Source: an uncultured Christensenellaceae bacterium
Lineage (GTDB): Bacteria > Bacillota > Clostridia > Christensenellales > Aristaeellaceae
Direction of reading: 5' to 3'
Length of the DNA stretch: 64,000 nt
NCBI GenBank assembly: GCA_905234985.1
Contig: CAJOJQ010000030.1
Span: 1 to 64,000, forward strand
Part shown: one piece after another, positions 52,369 to 60,938 of the stretch
How positions within the stretch are numbered: position 1 is the first letter of the stretch
Layout: the number at the start of each line of letters is the position of its first letter
Program-made: the position numbers and the translations under genes
Notes under the pieces: model-generated
Seen by the model: the letters and a program-made list of their open reading frames with translations, nothing else
Told to the model about the DNA's origin: nothing
Database searches by the model: none

Positions 52369-53481
52369 ATGGAAAAGAATTATAAGCTGCTCGTCATCAA
52401 CCCCGGCTCCACCTCCACCAAGATCAGCCTTTTTGAAAACGAAAAAGAGCTGTTCCAAAGAAGCCAGTTCCACGACGCGCCGGTGCTGCTGCAGTTTTCC
52501 CACGTCAACGGCCAGGTGCCCTTCCGGTACAAGGTGATTTTGGATATGCTGAAGCAGGAGGGGGTGGATCCCTCCGAGATCGACGTGTTCGTGGGCCGGG
52601 GCGGCAGCGCCTGCACCCAGCCCAGCGGCGTGACGATCATCGACCAGAAGCTGTACGACGACACCGAGGCCGCCGTGGGCGGCAGCGAGCACGCCGCCAA
52701 ATTGGGCGTGATGCTGGCCTGGAAATTTTCCCTGGCCTACAACCGCCCCGCCTACACCCTAAACCCCACCAACGTGGACGAATACTGCGATTACGCGCGG
52801 CTGACGGGCATTCGCGGGCTTTACCGCCAGGGCCATTCCCACGTGCTGAACCCCAAGGCGGTGGCGACGGCCCATGCCGAATCCCTGGGGAAGCAGTACG
52901 AGGACTGCAATTTCATCGTGGCCCACATTGACGGCGGCGTCACCGTCAGCGCCCACGACCACGGCAAGATGATCGACGGCACCATGGGCGCGGACGGGGA
53001 AGGCCCCTTCGCCCCCACCCGCATCGGCAGCGTGCCGGTGCTGGCGCTGCTGGACTATATCGAAGCCCATTCCATCGACGACGTGCGGCGCATGTGCTCC
53101 CGGTCCGGCGGCTTCGTCAGCCTGTTCGGAACCTCCAATTCCGATACGGTGCACGCCCTGGTGGCCCAGGGCGATAAAAAGGCCACCCTGGTTTGGAATA
53201 CCATGATCTACCAAATCTGCAAGCACATCGGGGCCATGAGCGCCGTGCTTTCCGGCAAGGTGGACGCCATTCTGCTCACCGGGGGGCTGATGCGGTTTGA
53301 CGATATTACCGTCGGCATCCGTCAGCGTGTCGGCTGGATCGCCCCCATCGCCGTTTACCCGGGGGAGATGGAGCAGGAGGCCATGGCTTACCCGGTGCTC
53401 AAGGTGCTGCGGGGCCAGGCCAAGGCCATGCAATACAGCGGGAAAAACGTGTGGCAGGGCTTTGAGGGCGTCACGTTCTGA
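52369..53481 (+). CDS. buk: Butyrate kinase
   Basis: Butyrate kinase converts butyryl-phosphate and ADP to butyrate and ATP, the last step of one butyrate fermentation route. The 370-residue ASKHA kinase shows LVINPGSTSTKISLFEN at the N-terminus, DVFVGRGGSACTQPSG, YNRPAYTLNPTNVDEY, CNFIVAHIDGGVTVSAHDHGKMID near 190, GPFAPTRIGSVP, and VDAILLTGGLMRFD near 305. Length matches the family. No clear ribosome site precedes the ATG (TACTGTAAAAACG), which is unusual here. The phosphotransbutyrylase partner (ptb) is not adjacent. Confidence 0.95.
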   Translation: MEKNYKLLVINPGSTSTKISLFENEKELFQRSQFHDAPVLLQFSHVNGQVPFRYKVILDMLKQEGVDPSEIDVFVGRGGSACTQPSGVTIIDQKLYDDTEAAVGGSEHAAKLGVMLAWKFSLAYNRPAYTLNPTNVDEYCDYARLTGIRGLYRQGHSHVLNPKAVATAHAESLGKQYEDCNFIVAHIDGGVTVSAHDHGKMIDGTMGADGEGPFAPTRIGSVPVLALLDYIEAHSIDDVRRMCSRSGGFVSLFGTSNSDTVHALVAQGDKKATLVWNTMIYQICKHIGAMSAVLSGKVDAILLTGGLMRFDDITVGIRQRVGWIAPIAVYPGEMEQEAMAYPVLKVLRGQAKAMQYSGKNVWQGFEGVTF

Positions 53482-53497
53482 ATCTTTCCTAATATAT

Positions 53498-53528
53498 GAA
53501 CCCCATCGGCAATCGCCGGCGGGGTTTC
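53498..53528. terminator. Bidirectional terminator after buk
   Basis: GAACCCC...GGGGTTTC with an inner GGC/GCC stem separates buk from the convergent VanZ-carboxypeptidase gene. Confidence 0.65.
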
Positions 53529-53543
53529 AATTATAGCGCCTGC

Positions 53544-55157
53544 TCAGATCGCTTGGGCGCACAGCTCATACAGCTTCTGCGTATCGGTGAATTTGCCGTA
53601 ATAGCTGCTGTTCATCACGATGCAGAGGTACCGTTCGCCCTCGATGGTAAAAACGGACACGAGGCAGTTCCCCGCGCGGGAGGTGGTGCCGGTTTTCACG
53701 CCCTCCACGGCCTCGTTATAGTACCCGCTTCCCGCGAGCAGCATTTTATTCGTATTCTTGAGAGAAATGGTCTTGCCGTTTTCGCTGGTGATCCTCGCCG
53801 TCGGCAGGCTGCAAATCTCCGCCAGCGCAGGATCGTTTAGAAAAACCTTGGCGATGGTCAGAATGTCCTCGGCGGTGGTCTGCTGCTTCTTATCATCCAG
53901 GCCCACCACGTTGACCGCGGTGGTATGCGACGCGCCGATGGCCGCCGCTTTTTGGTTCATTGCCGCGATAAAGACGTTTACGGTGTCCTTTGCCGGGAGC
54001 TGACCGTCTCCCGCCAGCTTCCGGCCGCAGTATACGCCGATGGTGTAGGCCGCGTCCGCGCCGGAGGGCAGAAGCAGGCCCTCCAGAAGTTCCCGAACGG
54101 TGAGCTTCATGCCGTATTCCAGCCCGGCGCGGGAGGCGTCCAGGGGCGGGATATAGATTTCCGCGCCCACCTCCACCAGCTCGTCCGGCTGGGCGGCGTC
54201 CAGCGCGGTCAGGGCGGTGAGCATTTTCAGGGTGGAAGCGGGATAGATGGACGCCTGGCTGTTCACGGCATAGATGGGCCGCTCGCTTTCGTCATCATCC
54301 GCCAGCCGAACCAGCAGTACGTTTCGCGCTTCCAGGGCCAGGTTCGCCGTATCGTAGACCCTGGGCGTGGGGGAGGGGACGGCGGTCGCGGCGGCGGCCA
54401 GCATCGGGCCGGGCTCCGCTTCGGGTTCGGGTTCCGGTTCCGGCGTGGCGGCAGGCAGCGCCAGGGCGATTTGCGCGGCGGTGTTTTCCCGCACCTGCGG
54501 CTTGGGAATGGTGAGGATGTAGTTGGCGGCAAAGACGAAGATTTCCATGGTGACGACCAGCAGCACGCAGAAGCGGTTCAGCAGCGCGTGGCGGCGCCAG
54601 GAACGGGGAATGCGGGGCAGCAGCACGCGGCCCACCCGCGTCCGGTCAAAGCCTAAGCGCTGCTGGAGCATGCACAGCAGCGAACCGAGCGAAGCGCCGA
54701 TGGTGTTCAGAATGATATCGTCCACGTCGGGCACCCGGTAGTTGAAGCACTGGGCAAACTCCACAAAGAGCGAGAGAACGAACGCGGTGGCCGCCGAAAA
54801 CAGCAGCTGCCATTTCCGGGATCGGTCCGGGTGCAGCAGCACCTGGAAAAAGCCGACGGGCATGAAGAACAGCACGCTGCCGAAGAAGTTGAAAGGATTG
54901 GCGAGCCAGTCCTTCAAAGCCAGGAAGGGCACCAGATTCACCCGCTCCGTGGAAAAAGCGAAGCGGCGGAAAAAGTACGTGGGGCTGAGGAACACGTAGA
55001 ACAGATGGGCCAAATACATGGCCAGCATGACCAAAAGGATTTTCAGCCATACGTTTGTTTTCTCTTCCCGCAGGGGCCTGCGAAAAACAAAGGCCAGCAG
55101 CGCCACCGCGTAAGCCTCGGTCAGCGCGAAGCGTATCCAGGAATCAATATTCAGCAT
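53544..55157 (-). CDS. VanZ-like membrane domain fused to a D-alanyl-D-alanine carboxypeptidase
   Basis: The product is 537 residues. Residues 1-160 form a VanZ domain with about four helices and FFMPVGFFQVLL, FVEFAQCF and RVPDVDDIILNTIGASLG, the VanZ signature. A further helix (near 205-223) and a Pro/Glu linker lead outside the membrane to an S11-type penicillin-binding domain (about 285-537). That domain has YPASTLKMLTAL (SxxK), LLPSGADAAY (SxN position read as SGA) and GVKTGTTSRAGNC (KTG). It trims wall pentapeptides, and the VanZ part may aid glycopeptide tolerance. The ATG at 55157 has better spacing from GAGGGG than the one at 55163. Confidence 0.85.
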   Translation of the reverse strand: MLNIDSWIRFALTEAYAVALLAFVFRRPLREEKTNVWLKILLVMLAMYLAHLFYVFLSPTYFFRRFAFSTERVNLVPFLALKDWLANPFNFFGSVLFFMPVGFFQVLLHPDRSRKWQLLFSAATAFVLSLFVEFAQCFNYRVPDVDDIILNTIGASLGSLLCMLQQRLGFDRTRVGRVLLPRIPRSWRRHALLNRFCVLLVVTMEIFVFAANYILTIPKPQVRENTAAQIALALPAATPEPEPEPEAEPGPMLAAAATAVPSPTPRVYDTANLALEARNVLLVRLADDDESERPIYAVNSQASIYPASTLKMLTALTALDAAQPDELVEVGAEIYIPPLDASRAGLEYGMKLTVRELLEGLLLPSGADAAYTIGVYCGRKLAGDGQLPAKDTVNVFIAAMNQKAAAIGASHTTAVNVVGLDDKKQQTTAEDILTIAKVFLNDPALAEICSLPTARITSENGKTISLKNTNKMLLAGSGYYNEAVEGVKTGTTSRAGNCLVSVFTIEGERYLCIVMNSSYYGKFTDTQKLYELCAQAI

Positions 55158-55239
55158 AGCCATCTTCCCCTCGTATCAGCGGTATTCCGCGCGTGAATCC
55201 CTCTGTTCAGGACGGCGCGTTCGCCCCGTCGGTACCTAT

Positions 55240-55268
55240 ATCATAAAGCATCGGGCGGCAATTGTAAA
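55240..55268 (-). promoter_or_regulatory. Promoter of the VanZ-carboxypeptidase gene
   Basis: Minus-strand TTTACA (55268-55263), 17-base spacer and TATGAT (55245-55240). Confidence 0.6.
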
Positions 55269-55347
55269 GCGGAACCAAAAAACTCATTGCTGGAAGCGCG
55301 CTCTTTGTGGCATACTGACATCATAAAATATGCGGGAGGGAAACAGC

Positions 55348-56445
55348 ATGAAACGTATTTTGGCAATCCTGACTGTCGTCCTGACGGTTCTTTCATCCGT
55401 TCCGGCGCTGGGGGAAAGCGGCGAGGCCCCCATCGGCGTCATCGGCGCGATGGAAACGGAAATCACGCTGATTCAGGACAGCATGGAAATCACCGGCATG
55501 GACGTGATTTCCGGCATGAAATTCTGGCGGGGAAGCATCAACGGCTGCCCCGTGGTGCTGGTCAAGTGCGGCGAGGGCAAAGTGAACGCCGCCATGGCGG
55601 CCCAGACCCTGGCGACGTGCTACGGCGTGTGCGCCATCATCAATACCGGCGTGGCGGGGGCGCTGGACGAGCGGCTGAACGTGGGCGATATCGTGATTTC
55701 CACCGACGCCGTGCAGCATGACATGGACGTAACGCCTTTGGGTTATGACCTGGGCGTGGTGCCCAGCGTGGGTTACGCCGCCTTTGCCGCCGACGCGGAG
55801 CTGATCGCCCTGGCGGCCGCCTCCGCCGAAAAGATGGCACAGAACGCGCGGGTGCTCCAGGGCCGCGTTTGCTCCGGCGACCAGTTTATCGCGGGCCAGG
55901 AACAGAAGCAGGCCATCACCCAGGCGCTGGGCGGCGCGTGCTGCGAAATGGAGGGCGCGGCCATCGCCCAGGTGTGCGCGCTGAACAAAATCCCCTTCGT
56001 GATCATCCGCGCCATTTCCGATAAAGCCGACGGCTCCGCCGATGTGGTGTATACCGAGTTTGAGGCCGAGGCCGCCAGGCGCTCCGCCGCCATCGTGCTG
56101 GATATGATAAACGCGCCGGAAGCGGAAGTGCAGTATGTGCTGTATGTGGGCACCAACGATAAGGACAGCAACCAGCTTGAAATGACCAAAGAAGAAGCCA
56201 TGGAGATGGCCAAGGATATCCTGATTAAGCAGTTGGGAGGCTACACCATTCAGGAAGCCAACGGCGGCTGGATCGACGACGACGGCACCCAGTATCAGGA
56301 ATACACCCTGGTGATCTACCTGAGCGACGTGACGGAAGAAAAAATGTACGAGGTGGCGGAGGAGCTGCGCGTGGCGTTTAACCAAACCGCCGTCCTGATC
56401 TTAGGGGATGAAGAAGTTCTGTCGGATTACTTCATGGGAAATTAA
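55348..56445 (+). CDS. Exported MTA/SAH nucleosidase with a DUF3574-like C-terminal domain
   Basis: The product is 365 residues. A signal peptide (MKRILAILTVVLTVLSSVPALG) precedes a complete MtnN domain (residues about 27-255). The domain shows IGVIGAMETEI, VVLVKCGEGKVNAA, INTGVAGALDERLNVGDIVIST, GDQFI, CCEMEGAAIAQVC and RAISDKADGSA with the catalytic Asp. Residues about 260-365 (VQYVLYVGTNDKDSNQLEMTKEEA..., NGGWIDDDGTQYQEYTLVIYL) resemble DUF3574. MtnN is normally cytoplasmic, so export and the extra domain are unusual. It would split extracellular methylthioadenosine or S-adenosylhomocysteine. GGGAGGGAAACAGC precedes the ATG. Confidence 0.85.
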   Translation: MKRILAILTVVLTVLSSVPALGESGEAPIGVIGAMETEITLIQDSMEITGMDVISGMKFWRGSINGCPVVLVKCGEGKVNAAMAAQTLATCYGVCAIINTGVAGALDERLNVGDIVISTDAVQHDMDVTPLGYDLGVVPSVGYAAFAADAELIALAAASAEKMAQNARVLQGRVCSGDQFIAGQEQKQAITQALGGACCEMEGAAIAQVCALNKIPFVIIRAISDKADGSADVVYTEFEAEAARRSAAIVLDMINAPEAEVQYVLYVGTNDKDSNQLEMTKEEAMEMAKDILIKQLGGYTIQEANGGWIDDDGTQYQEYTLVIYLSDVTEEKMYEVAEELRVAFNQTAVLILGDEEVLSDYFMGN

Positions 56446-56459
56446 CAGCAAAAAAATAT

Positions 56460-56507
56460 GCCCCGCGGCGGTTCGGCGGGCGAAGCTGAACAGCCGCGGG
56501 GCTTTTT
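56460..56507 (+). terminator. Terminator of the exported nucleosidase gene
   Basis: GCCCCGCGGC (56460-56469) and GCCGCGGGGC (56493-56502) form a 10-bp stem followed by five T. Confidence 0.85.
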
Positions 56508-56514
56508 GTTTGTG

Positions 56515-57318
56515 TTACACGCGACGCGGTTTGGACAGCATTTCCATCACGTCCAGGCCCGTGGTTTCTCCATGCGCGCCGAGCCACAGGGCGGGCAGCT
56601 CGGGGGTAATGTCCTTCGTCCATTCCGGCAGCACGGCGGGGAGATGCAAGGCCAGGGGCTTGCGGTTCAGAATCACGTCCACATAATCCTGGATGCAGGA
56701 TAAGGGCTGATCCAGAACGACTCCGGCCAGGTTTTCTTTTCTCATGAAATCCGCGCAATGGTTGTCCGACCCGGCGGTGGCAGGCTTTCCAATGATCTGG
56801 GCGTATCGCGTGGCCAAAATGTTCCAGTTCAGTTCGTTGCCGGAATTGTAAACCTCCACGCCGTCGCACAGTTGGGCGGACAGGTAAATGGTGTGGTTGT
56901 AGCTCCTGGCGCGGAAGGGATGGGCCTGCACCACGCACCCGCCCGCGGCGCGGATGATATCGTACTGCTGCTTCCGGGTCCAGCGCGGCATTTCGGGATG
57001 CTCCGTCATCCAGCTTTCATCCAGGCCGTAGATCAGGTATTCGTCGCCGTCCACGTTTTCTTCCCAGCCGAAGAACACGGGGAAGCCCCGCTTTTCGCCC
57101 TCGTTGCGCGCGTCCTCATACCCTGCGCAGAAGCGGTGAATGAATTCCTTCCAGGGAAGGCTTCGGTCCACGCCGCAGTTGCCCCGGAAAAAATGATCCG
57201 TGATGATGATCCCGGCGTACCCCGCGTCCATATATTTCTGAATGTAATCCCTTCCGGGGGACCGACCGCAGGCGCTGGCCTGATTGGTGTGCATGTGCGT
57301 TTCGTAGATGTACGGCAT
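56515..57318 (-). CDS. PHP-domain metal-dependent hydrolase
   Basis: This 267-residue cytoplasmic protein of the PHP family (histidinol phosphatase/RNase AM type) has the metal motifs ETHMHTNQASACG at the N-terminus (HxH), IIITDHF near 40, FGWEENVDG near 88, VVQAHPFRARSY near 130 and AGSDNHCADF near 195. All four PHP motifs are present. Substrate unknown; a phosphoester is expected. It is the last gene of the transporter run, 79 bases after the binding-protein gene across a strong hairpin. Confidence 0.85.
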   Translation of the reverse strand: MPYIYETHMHTNQASACGRSPGRDYIQKYMDAGYAGIIITDHFFRGNCGVDRSLPWKEFIHRFCAGYEDARNEGEKRGFPVFFGWEENVDGDEYLIYGLDESWMTEHPEMPRWTRKQQYDIIRAAGGCVVQAHPFRARSYNHTIYLSAQLCDGVEVYNSGNELNWNILATRYAQIIGKPATAGSDNHCADFMRKENLAGVVLDQPLSCIQDYVDVILNRKPLALHLPAVLPEWTKDITPELPALWLGAHGETTGLDVMEMLSKPRRV

Positions 57319-57352
57319 GGGAGGCTCCTTCTTGTTGTTATTTGTAAGAAGA

Positions 57353-57381
57353 GGCTGCCGGTACAGCGCATACCGGCAGCC
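57353..57381 (-). promoter_or_regulatory. Intercistronic hairpin between binding protein and PHP genes
   Basis: A perfect 11-bp stem GGCTGCCGGTA / TACCGGCAGCC with a 7-base loop lies just after the binding-protein stop codon. No adjacent T-run is seen, so partial termination or 3' protection of the binding-protein mRNA is more likely than full termination. Confidence 0.7.
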
Positions 57382-57397
57382 AGAGAAACAGGGGGAA

Positions 57398-58933
57398 TTA
57401 CTTGAAGAATTCGTTGTTCAGGTCGTCGATGACGGGTTCCCAAATCGCCTGGTTCTGGGTGAGGAAATTGTTCCATTCGGCGGCCACGTCGGCGTCCTTG
57501 AGCAGGATGATGCGGGTGATTTCATCCTGGAAGTCCAGGGAGAACTGGGACTTGGCGTCGCTGGCGAAGAACTCGTAGTCGTAATCCAGGGGGATGATGT
57601 AGCCCCTCTCCTTGGCGGCGTAGACCGCTTTGATCTGATCCACCACCAGCTTTTCGTTGGAGGGATTGACGAAGGAATAGTCGTCCGGCAGGATGCCCAG
57701 AGAACGGAAAATGTTGTAGCTGTTGTACAGGTCGGGGGTGGAGGGATAGTTGCCGTTGGCGTCCTTTTCGGTCAGCATCTTCACGTCGCCGTTTTCATCG
57801 TATTCCCAGGTTTCGCCGGGAACGCCCACCACCACGGTCAGCTGGCCGTCCTGGGTGCAGGCCCAGTTCATGATGGTGAGAAGCCGATCCAGCTTTTCTT
57901 CGGAAATGTCGGGGCTGAAGAAAGTGGCGCTCCAGTAGTTGGCCGCTTCGTTGGTATGGGCCACGCCGTCGTCCGTCGCCATGGCGGCCACGCCGATGCA
58001 CTCGTCGGAATTGAGGCCGGTGCTGGAATCGAAGGTGACCTTATAGCCGTGATAGGAGGAGATCGCGCCGTTGTGCATCATGCAGGCGGCGATGCCGGAG
58101 GTGAACTTGTTGGTGGTATCGGAAATGGCGTTGAGGTAGAAGTCCGGATCCACGATGCCCTTTTCATACCAGGCTTTGCCGAAGCTGATCCAGTCGATCA
58201 CCTTGGGATCGGAGGCCGCCAGCTTGTATGTGCCGTCCGCTTTCATGAAGGCGTCATAGTCCACTTCGGCGAACTGCATCAGGAAGTTGGAATAGTAGTC
58301 CGGGTCGGTGCTGAAACCGATGGTGGCGCCGTTGCCTGCCAAATCGTTTTCAACCGCGCCTTTGCACAGCGCTTCGATCTGGGACAGGGTGACGGTATCG
58401 CCGAAGGGTTCCATGCCGAGCTTTTCCACCCAGTCCTTGCGGTAATACAGGGTCTGGTTGCTCACCACGGTCTGCATGCCGCTGAAACGGGCGAAGGTGG
58501 CGTGGGGGATGGCGTACATCACGCCGTCGATGTGCAGCTTATCGTACAGGCCGCTGACCTTCACCATCTGGTACAGGTCGGGATATTTTTCTTCCCAGCC
58601 CTCCGGCAGCGCGCCCAGCAGGCCCTGCTCGGCGTAGGTGGCGTATTCCTGATAGTCGAAATTGCGCCAGGACACGATGTCCGGCATGGTGCCGCCGTTG
58701 ATCCAGGTGCGGATCTTTTCGCTCTGGCTGTCCTTGGAAACGGGATACACCTCATAGTCGAAATTGAACATTTCGGAGATGTATTTATACATGCCGTCGC
58801 TGTTGTAGTCCATGGAGGAATTGGAGTGGGTGGAGTTGATGGTGAAGGAGATGTGCGTATCGTACTCCGCCAAAGCGGATACGCAGGGCACCACCATCAG
58901 GAGCGCGAGGAACAGAGCCAGCCATTTTTTCAT
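57398..58933 (-). CDS. Extracellular solute-binding protein (LplA/family 1), module 1
   Basis: The product is 511 residues with a signal peptide (MKKWLALFLALLMVVPCVSALA); no lipobox follows directly. The mature protein is a large family-1 sugar-binding protein: KIRTWINGGTMPDIVSW near 85, LYDKLHIDGVMYAIPHA near 142, NQTLYYRKDWVEKLGME near 170 and SFGKAWYEKGIVDPDF. Long members of this group bind oligosaccharides. It is third in the LplB-LplC-binding protein order and is flanked by hairpins. A ribosome site GAAAGGGGTTACTCTC sets the start. Confidence 0.9.
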   Translation of the reverse strand: MKKWLALFLALLMVVPCVSALAEYDTHISFTINSTHSNSSMDYNSDGMYKYISEMFNFDYEVYPVSKDSQSEKIRTWINGGTMPDIVSWRNFDYQEYATYAEQGLLGALPEGWEEKYPDLYQMVKVSGLYDKLHIDGVMYAIPHATFARFSGMQTVVSNQTLYYRKDWVEKLGMEPFGDTVTLSQIEALCKGAVENDLAGNGATIGFSTDPDYYSNFLMQFAEVDYDAFMKADGTYKLAASDPKVIDWISFGKAWYEKGIVDPDFYLNAISDTTNKFTSGIAACMMHNGAISSYHGYKVTFDSSTGLNSDECIGVAAMATDDGVAHTNEAANYWSATFFSPDISEEKLDRLLTIMNWACTQDGQLTVVVGVPGETWEYDENGDVKMLTEKDANGNYPSTPDLYNSYNIFRSLGILPDDYSFVNPSNEKLVVDQIKAVYAAKERGYIIPLDYDYEFFASDAKSQFSLDFQDEITRIILLKDADVAAEWNNFLTQNQAIWEPVIDDLNNEFFK

Positions 58934-58988
58934 GAGAGTAACCCCTTTCCAAATGTTTTTTATTTCCAACGGCTTGCCTGCCGCCGGT

Positions 58989-59891
58989 TTACATTTTTAC
59001 GGAGCCAACCATGACCCCTTTGACGAAATACTTTTGCAGGAACGGATAGAAGCACATGATGGGCACCATGGCCATCATGACGGCGGCCATCTTGACCCCC
59101 TGGGAGAACACGTCCAAATCGGCTTCCCCGGTGGATACATCCGCCGCCGCGGAGGCCTCCGCCACGATGGAGCGAAGCACGGTCTGCAGCGTCATTTTGC
59201 TGGAGGAGTTGATCAGCAGCATGCTCCAGAACCATTCGTTCCAGTACGCCACAGCGGTGAACAGGGTAAAGGTGGCGAGCAGGGGGCCTTGCAGCGGCAG
59301 CATCACGCGGAAGAAAATAATCAGATCGTTGGCCCCGTCGATTTTCGCCGCGTCCTCCAGGTCGATGGGCGTCTGCTCGAAGCCGCTTTTCAGGATGACG
59401 ATGTTGTAGGTGGAAACGCCCACGAACAGGATGATGCCCCACCGGGAATCAATCAGCTTCAGCGCCTTCATTTGCAGGTATGTGGGGATCATGCCGCCGG
59501 AAAAGAACATGGTGAACATCATCAGCAAAAAGATCAGCTTTTTGCCCGGGAATTTCCGCGAGAAAGCGTAGGCCATCATGACGGAAGCCGCCATGCTCAG
59601 CACGGTGCCGGAGGTTGTGATCATGATCGTATTCTGGAAGCCGACGCCCAATTGCCCCTTGTCGATCAGATACTGGTAGTTTTTGAGGGAAAATTCCGCC
59701 GGGTACAGGGAAACGGGATGCAGGGCGTAAGCCCGGTTGGTTTCCAGGGAAATCACCACGGCGTTATAGAAAGGCAGCAGGATCAGCAGCGCCGTCAGCG
59801 TGAGGACGATAAAGACGGCGTAATCCCCTCCGCTCCATTTTTTCCGCTTCGGTTTGTCGCTCAGCGCCTTTTGCTGCACGGAAGTTTGCAT
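58989..59891 (-). CDS. Carbohydrate ABC permease, LplC type, module 1
   Basis: This 300-residue inner-membrane protein has six helices and the CUT1 EAA loop (LEDAAKIDGANDLIIFFRVMLPL) for the shared ATPase. MIPTYLQMKALKLIDSRWG and the terminal LQKYFVKGVMVGSVKM are hallmarks of the LplC/YtcP subgroup. It is paired with the LplB-type permease 18 bases upstream. No ATPase gene is present; MsmX/UgpC-like ATPases encoded elsewhere usually energise this group. Confidence 0.9.
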   Translation of the reverse strand: MQTSVQQKALSDKPKRKKWSGGDYAVFIVLTLTALLILLPFYNAVVISLETNRAYALHPVSLYPAEFSLKNYQYLIDKGQLGVGFQNTIMITTSGTVLSMAASVMMAYAFSRKFPGKKLIFLLMMFTMFFSGGMIPTYLQMKALKLIDSRWGIILFVGVSTYNIVILKSGFEQTPIDLEDAAKIDGANDLIIFFRVMLPLQGPLLATFTLFTAVAYWNEWFWSMLLINSSSKMTLQTVLRSIVAEASAAADVSTGEADLDVFSQGVKMAAVMMAMVPIMCFYPFLQKYFVKGVMVGSVKM

Positions 59892-59909
59892 CTTTTCTCC
59901 CCCTTCCCG

Positions 59910-60830
59910 TCAGCCCAGCAGGCCGTTGCCGCCCAAAAGCTTGATGATGTAATTGGCGCTGACCAGCATGATCAGGTTGATGACGGATTTGAACATGCCC
60001 ACCGCCGTGGAGAAGCCGTAGCTGGGAACGGCGTTAAAGGTGATGCTGTAAATATAGGTATCCAGGATCTCGCTCACGCCCTTCACGCTGGCGTTCTGCA
60101 TATAGAAGATTTGCTCGAAGCCGGAATTCATGACGCGGCCGACCTGGAGAATGAACAATGTGATGATGGTAGCGCGGATGCAGGGCAGCGTCACGTGCCA
60201 GACCTGCTGCAGGCGCCCCGCGCCGTCCATGGTGGCGGCCTCGTAGAGCGTGGGGTCGACCGCCGTGATCGCAGCGATATAGATGATGGAACTCCAGCCC
60301 ATTTCTTTCAGGTTATGGGTGAAGTACAGCAGCGGACGGAACAGCGCCGCGTTGGACAGAAAGCTGATCCTGTCGCCGCCGGTGGAGGCGATGATGGTGT
60401 TAATCATGCCGTTATTGGCGAAGAAATTGGAGATGATGGCGGATACCACCACCCAGGACAGGAAATGGGGAAAGGTGTACACGGTCTGATAGATCCGCTT
60501 CATCTTTGTGCCCCGCATTTCATTGATGAGCAGCGCCAGCAGAATGGGAACGGGGAATTGGAACAGGAGCCTGGAAAAATTGATTTCCAGTGTGTTGCGG
60601 ATGGCCGTCACGGCGGCGGGGGTGGTGAAAATCCGTTGGAAGTTCGCCATGCCCACCCATTGGCTGCCCCAAATGCCCAGCTTGGCGTTGTATTTCTTGA
60701 ACGCCAGCACCAGCCCGCTCATGGGCGCGTAATGGAACACGGCGAAATAGACGATGCCGGGGATCAGCAGAAGATAAATATACCGAGCCTGCCAGATGGA
60801 GACGCCAAGGCGGCGCAATCGGCTGGACAT
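59910..60830 (-). CDS. Carbohydrate ABC permease, LplB type, module 1
   Basis: The product is 306 residues with six helices. Evidence includes YLLLIPGIVYFAVFHYAPMSGLVLAFKKYN at the N-terminus, FPHFLSWVVVSAI, the EAA loop LYEAATMDGAGRLQQVWHVTLP and GFSTAVGMFKSVINLIMLVSANYI at the end. These are LplB subgroup features. The start at 60830 follows AAGGAGGAAGCGGCC; upstream in-frame codons resemble intergenic DNA. It forms a heterodimer with the following LplC protein. Confidence 0.9.
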   Translation of the reverse strand: MSSRLRRLGVSIWQARYIYLLLIPGIVYFAVFHYAPMSGLVLAFKKYNAKLGIWGSQWVGMANFQRIFTTPAAVTAIRNTLEINFSRLLFQFPVPILLALLINEMRGTKMKRIYQTVYTFPHFLSWVVVSAIISNFFANNGMINTIIASTGGDRISFLSNAALFRPLLYFTHNLKEMGWSSIIYIAAITAVDPTLYEAATMDGAGRLQQVWHVTLPCIRATIITLFILQVGRVMNSGFEQIFYMQNASVKGVSEILDTYIYSITFNAVPSYGFSTAVGMFKSVINLIMLVSANYIIKLLGGNGLLG

Positions 60831-60893
60831 GGCCGCTTCCTCCTTCCCGGGAACAGCGCCCGCGGGGGCGTTCCCGGCTGAAATGAGCGCTGC

Positions 60894-60921
60894 CAGAGGA
60901 GAGGGGAGTCCCTCTCCTCTG
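60894..60921 (-). promoter_or_regulatory. Intercistronic hairpin between module 2 binding protein and module 1 permease
   Basis: CAGAGGAGAGGG and CCCTCTCCTCTG form a perfect 12-bp stem with a 4-base loop, without a following T-run. In such operons, hairpins after the binding-protein gene keep its mRNA level above that of the permeases. Confidence 0.7.
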
Positions 60922-60938
60922 ACAATCAAGGGATGCGA

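Noticed and set aside
57308-60881. Long plus-strand frames (568 and 689 codons) opposite the transporter genes
   Set aside because: Same shadow composition. They run across several real genes and their intergenic gaps without start signals.
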